Shown here piece by piece: positions 62,943 through 64,000 of a DNA stretch of 64,000 nt. The stretch covers positions 2,459,461 to 2,523,460 of the forward strand of contig NZ_JAUCGQ010000001.1 of NCBI RefSeq assembly GCF_030362835.1, written 5' to 3'. Positions within the stretch are counted from its first letter, which is position 1, and every line of letters starts with the position of its first letter. This DNA is from Cellulomonas alba (GTDB taxonomy: Bacteria > Actinomycetota > Actinomycetes > Actinomycetales > Cellulomonadaceae). The notes beneath the pieces were generated by a model. It searched no databases, had not been told where the DNA came from, and saw only the letters and a list, made by a program, of their open reading frames with translations. Position numbers and translations under genes: made by a program.

Positions 62943-62972
62943 TCGACAGTCAGATCACGGAACGGTTACGGT
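62943..62972 (+). promoter_or_regulatory. Promoter of the second rpf-like gene, same conserved motif
   Basis: TCGACA (62943-62948), 18-bp spacer, TACGGT (62967-62972). The spacer and -10 region repeat the element before the first rpf gene (CGGTTACGGTCG shared exactly). Confidence 0.6.
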
Positions 62973-62976
62973 CGCT

Positions 62977-63090
62977 CGTCCCCCGGTGACGGGCACCTGC
63001 CGAGCGGGGGACGCACGGTTCGAACAGCGGACCGCCCCTGACGGCCGGATCGGGATCCGGGAACCGACGGGGACGCCCCCTCCGGCGTCC
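62977..63090 (+). ncRNA. Structured leader of the second rpf-like gene
   Basis: The predicted 5' UTR is about 200 nt. It can form CGTCCCCC/GGGGGACG (62977-62984 with 63006-63013), CCGGATC/GATCCGG near 63043-63058, and GGACGCC/GGCGTCC (63071-63077 with 63084-63090, CCCTCC loop). rpf leaders in actinobacteria often hold c-di-AMP riboswitches, but the landmarks of that class are not evident here. The rest of the 62807-63177 gap shows only the palindrome and promoter listed separately. Confidence 0.3.
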
Positions 63091-63177
63091 TGGGCTCACA
63101 CGTGAGCGACGTCGGGCGCCGCACGCCGCGAGCGCACCCCGCACCCCGTGCCCGGGCCCTGCGACGGCTGGAGCCTC

Positions 63178-64000
63178 GTGCCCTTCACGACCCGACTCAC
63201 CGGTCCCTTCACGCGCCGCAACGACGCCGAGGACGCCCCCACCACCGGGGCGGCGCACGCCACCACGACGCGACGGGACCGCTGGTCCGGTCGTCGGGTC
63301 GTGCCCGTCGCCGCCACCGCCGCCGTGCTGGTCGCCGCGGGCGGCACCGCCGCCTACGCGCACGCCGACAAGTCCGTCACGCTCGACGTCGACGGCACCG
63401 TGCGCCACGTGCACACCTTCGCCGGGTCGGTCCACGGCCTCCTGGCCGACCGCCACGTGACCGTCGGGGAGCACGACGCCGTCACCGCGTCGGACGGCCT
63501 GCGCGACGGCAGCGAGGTCGTCGTGCGGCACGGCCACCAGGTGACCGTCCTGCTCGACGGCCAGGAGCGCACCGTCTGGACGACGGCGCTCTCCGCCGAC
63601 GACGCGCTCGAGACGCTCGCCGCGCGCGACGCGGACGTGCGGCTCGTCGCCTCGCGCTCGCAGACCAACGGGCGCCCCGAGCTCGCGCTCGACCTCACCG
63701 TGCACGGCCCGGCGCAGATCGTCGTCGACGGCCGCACGGTCGACGTGGTCGACGCTGACGCGAGCGTCTCGCAGGTCCTCACGGAGCAGGGCGTCACGCT
63801 CGGCCCGCTCGACCGCGTGAGCGTGCAGCGCACCGCCGACGGCACGCTCCAGGTGATCGTCAACCGGGTGAGCATCGACCAGGTGACGACGCACAAGGCG
63901 ATCGCGTTCGACACGACGAAGCGCAAGGACCCCGCGCACTACACCGGCATCACGACCGTCGTGGCGAAGGGCGCGAAGGGCGAGCGCACGACCGTCACGC
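63178..64000 (+). CDS. Second Rpf-like DUF348/G5 protein, cut by window end
   Basis: At least 274 codons. GTG at 63178 with GGAG close upstream; GTG 63148 is an in-frame alternative. One TM/signal segment (VVPVAATAAVLVAAGGTAAY), three DUF348 repeats (KSVTLDVDGTVRHVHTFAGS, HQVTVLLDGQERTVWTTALS, PAQIVVDGRTVDVVDADASV) and the start of a G5 domain (HYTGITTVVAKGAKGERTTV) match the first rpf-like gene in order, so they are tandem paralogues. The catalytic C-terminal domain lies outside the window. Confidence 0.9.
   Translation, partial: MPFTTRLTGPFTRRNDAEDAPTTGAAHATTTRRDRWSGRRVVPVAATAAVLVAAGGTAAYAHADKSVTLDVDGTVRHVHTFAGSVHGLLADRHVTVGEHDAVTASDGLRDGSEVVVRHGHQVTVLLDGQERTVWTTALSADDALETLAARDADVRLVASRSQTNGRPELALDLTVHGPAQIVVDGRTVDVVDADASVSQVLTEQGVTLGPLDRVSVQRTADGTLQVIVNRVSIDQVTTHKAIAFDTTKRKDPAHYTGITTVVAKGAKGERTTVT

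Overview
High-GC DNA with dense genes, frequent GTG starts and several leaderless starts points to an actinobacterium. Gene order from 23.7 to 64 kb follows the mycobacterial Rv0985c-Rv1010 neighbourhood (mscL, zinc-ribbon FmdB, 5-formyl-THF cyclo-ligase, galU, moeA/glp, rimJ, GlpR-type membrane protein, tRNA-Ala, then pmt, rsmI, metG, tatD, rpfB). Surface proteins with Thr/Pro linkers, an LAxTG anchor and glycoside hydrolases suggest a Cellulomonas-like micrococcalean genus. This placement is inferred from gene content; no database search was made.

Layout. 0-6.3 kb: the end of an acyltransferase, a tandem GntR regulator, a MucBP/LASTG surface protein, a GNAT enzyme, and an M23 endopeptidase translationally coupled to a small two-repeat DivIVA-type protein. 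6.3-17.4 kb: an enlarged phosphate-uptake locus on the minus strand, in transcription order pstC-pstA-pstS, a 906-aa anchored PstS-like protein, a 682-aa PstS-like protein with Ig-like repeats, a sortase-fold membrane protein that has lost its catalytic Cys and His, and pstB. 17.6-23.3 kb: a DinB-like protein, an odd hairpin-rich spacer and a 1,531-aa helicase/nuclease-like protein with degenerate motifs. 23.3-30.9 kb: the conserved mscL-to-GlpR block ending in tRNA-Ala(CGC).

31.0-50.6 kb: about 20 kb with no place in the conserved order. It holds two large LAL-type LuxR regulators, a GMC oxidoreductase, a type II NADH dehydrogenase, zwf, a GH15 trehalase/glucoamylase, cytochrome bd (cydAB without cydDC), a P-type ATPase, a bile acid:Na+ symporter-family protein and a GH20 hexosaminidase. 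Together these suggest a redox and carbon-storage stress module. 50.6-64 kb: the conserved block resumes with pmt and rsmI, then an ABC exporter, a DUF559 nuclease-like protein, pncA and a lipoprotein sugar dehydrogenase, followed by metG, tatD and two tandem Rpf/G5-type cell-wall hydrolases (the second cut by the window edge).

Most interesting features: the pst locus with its dead sortase; the degenerate helicase-nuclease; a ladder of TGATG-coupled mini-ORFs ahead of tatD; a near-identical promoter element shared by the two rpf genes; a long-stemmed candidate leader RNA ahead of the M23 gene; CATC-N10-GATG inverted repeats in the redox island; and widespread leaderless starts. No CRISPR array, insertion sequence or prophage was seen.
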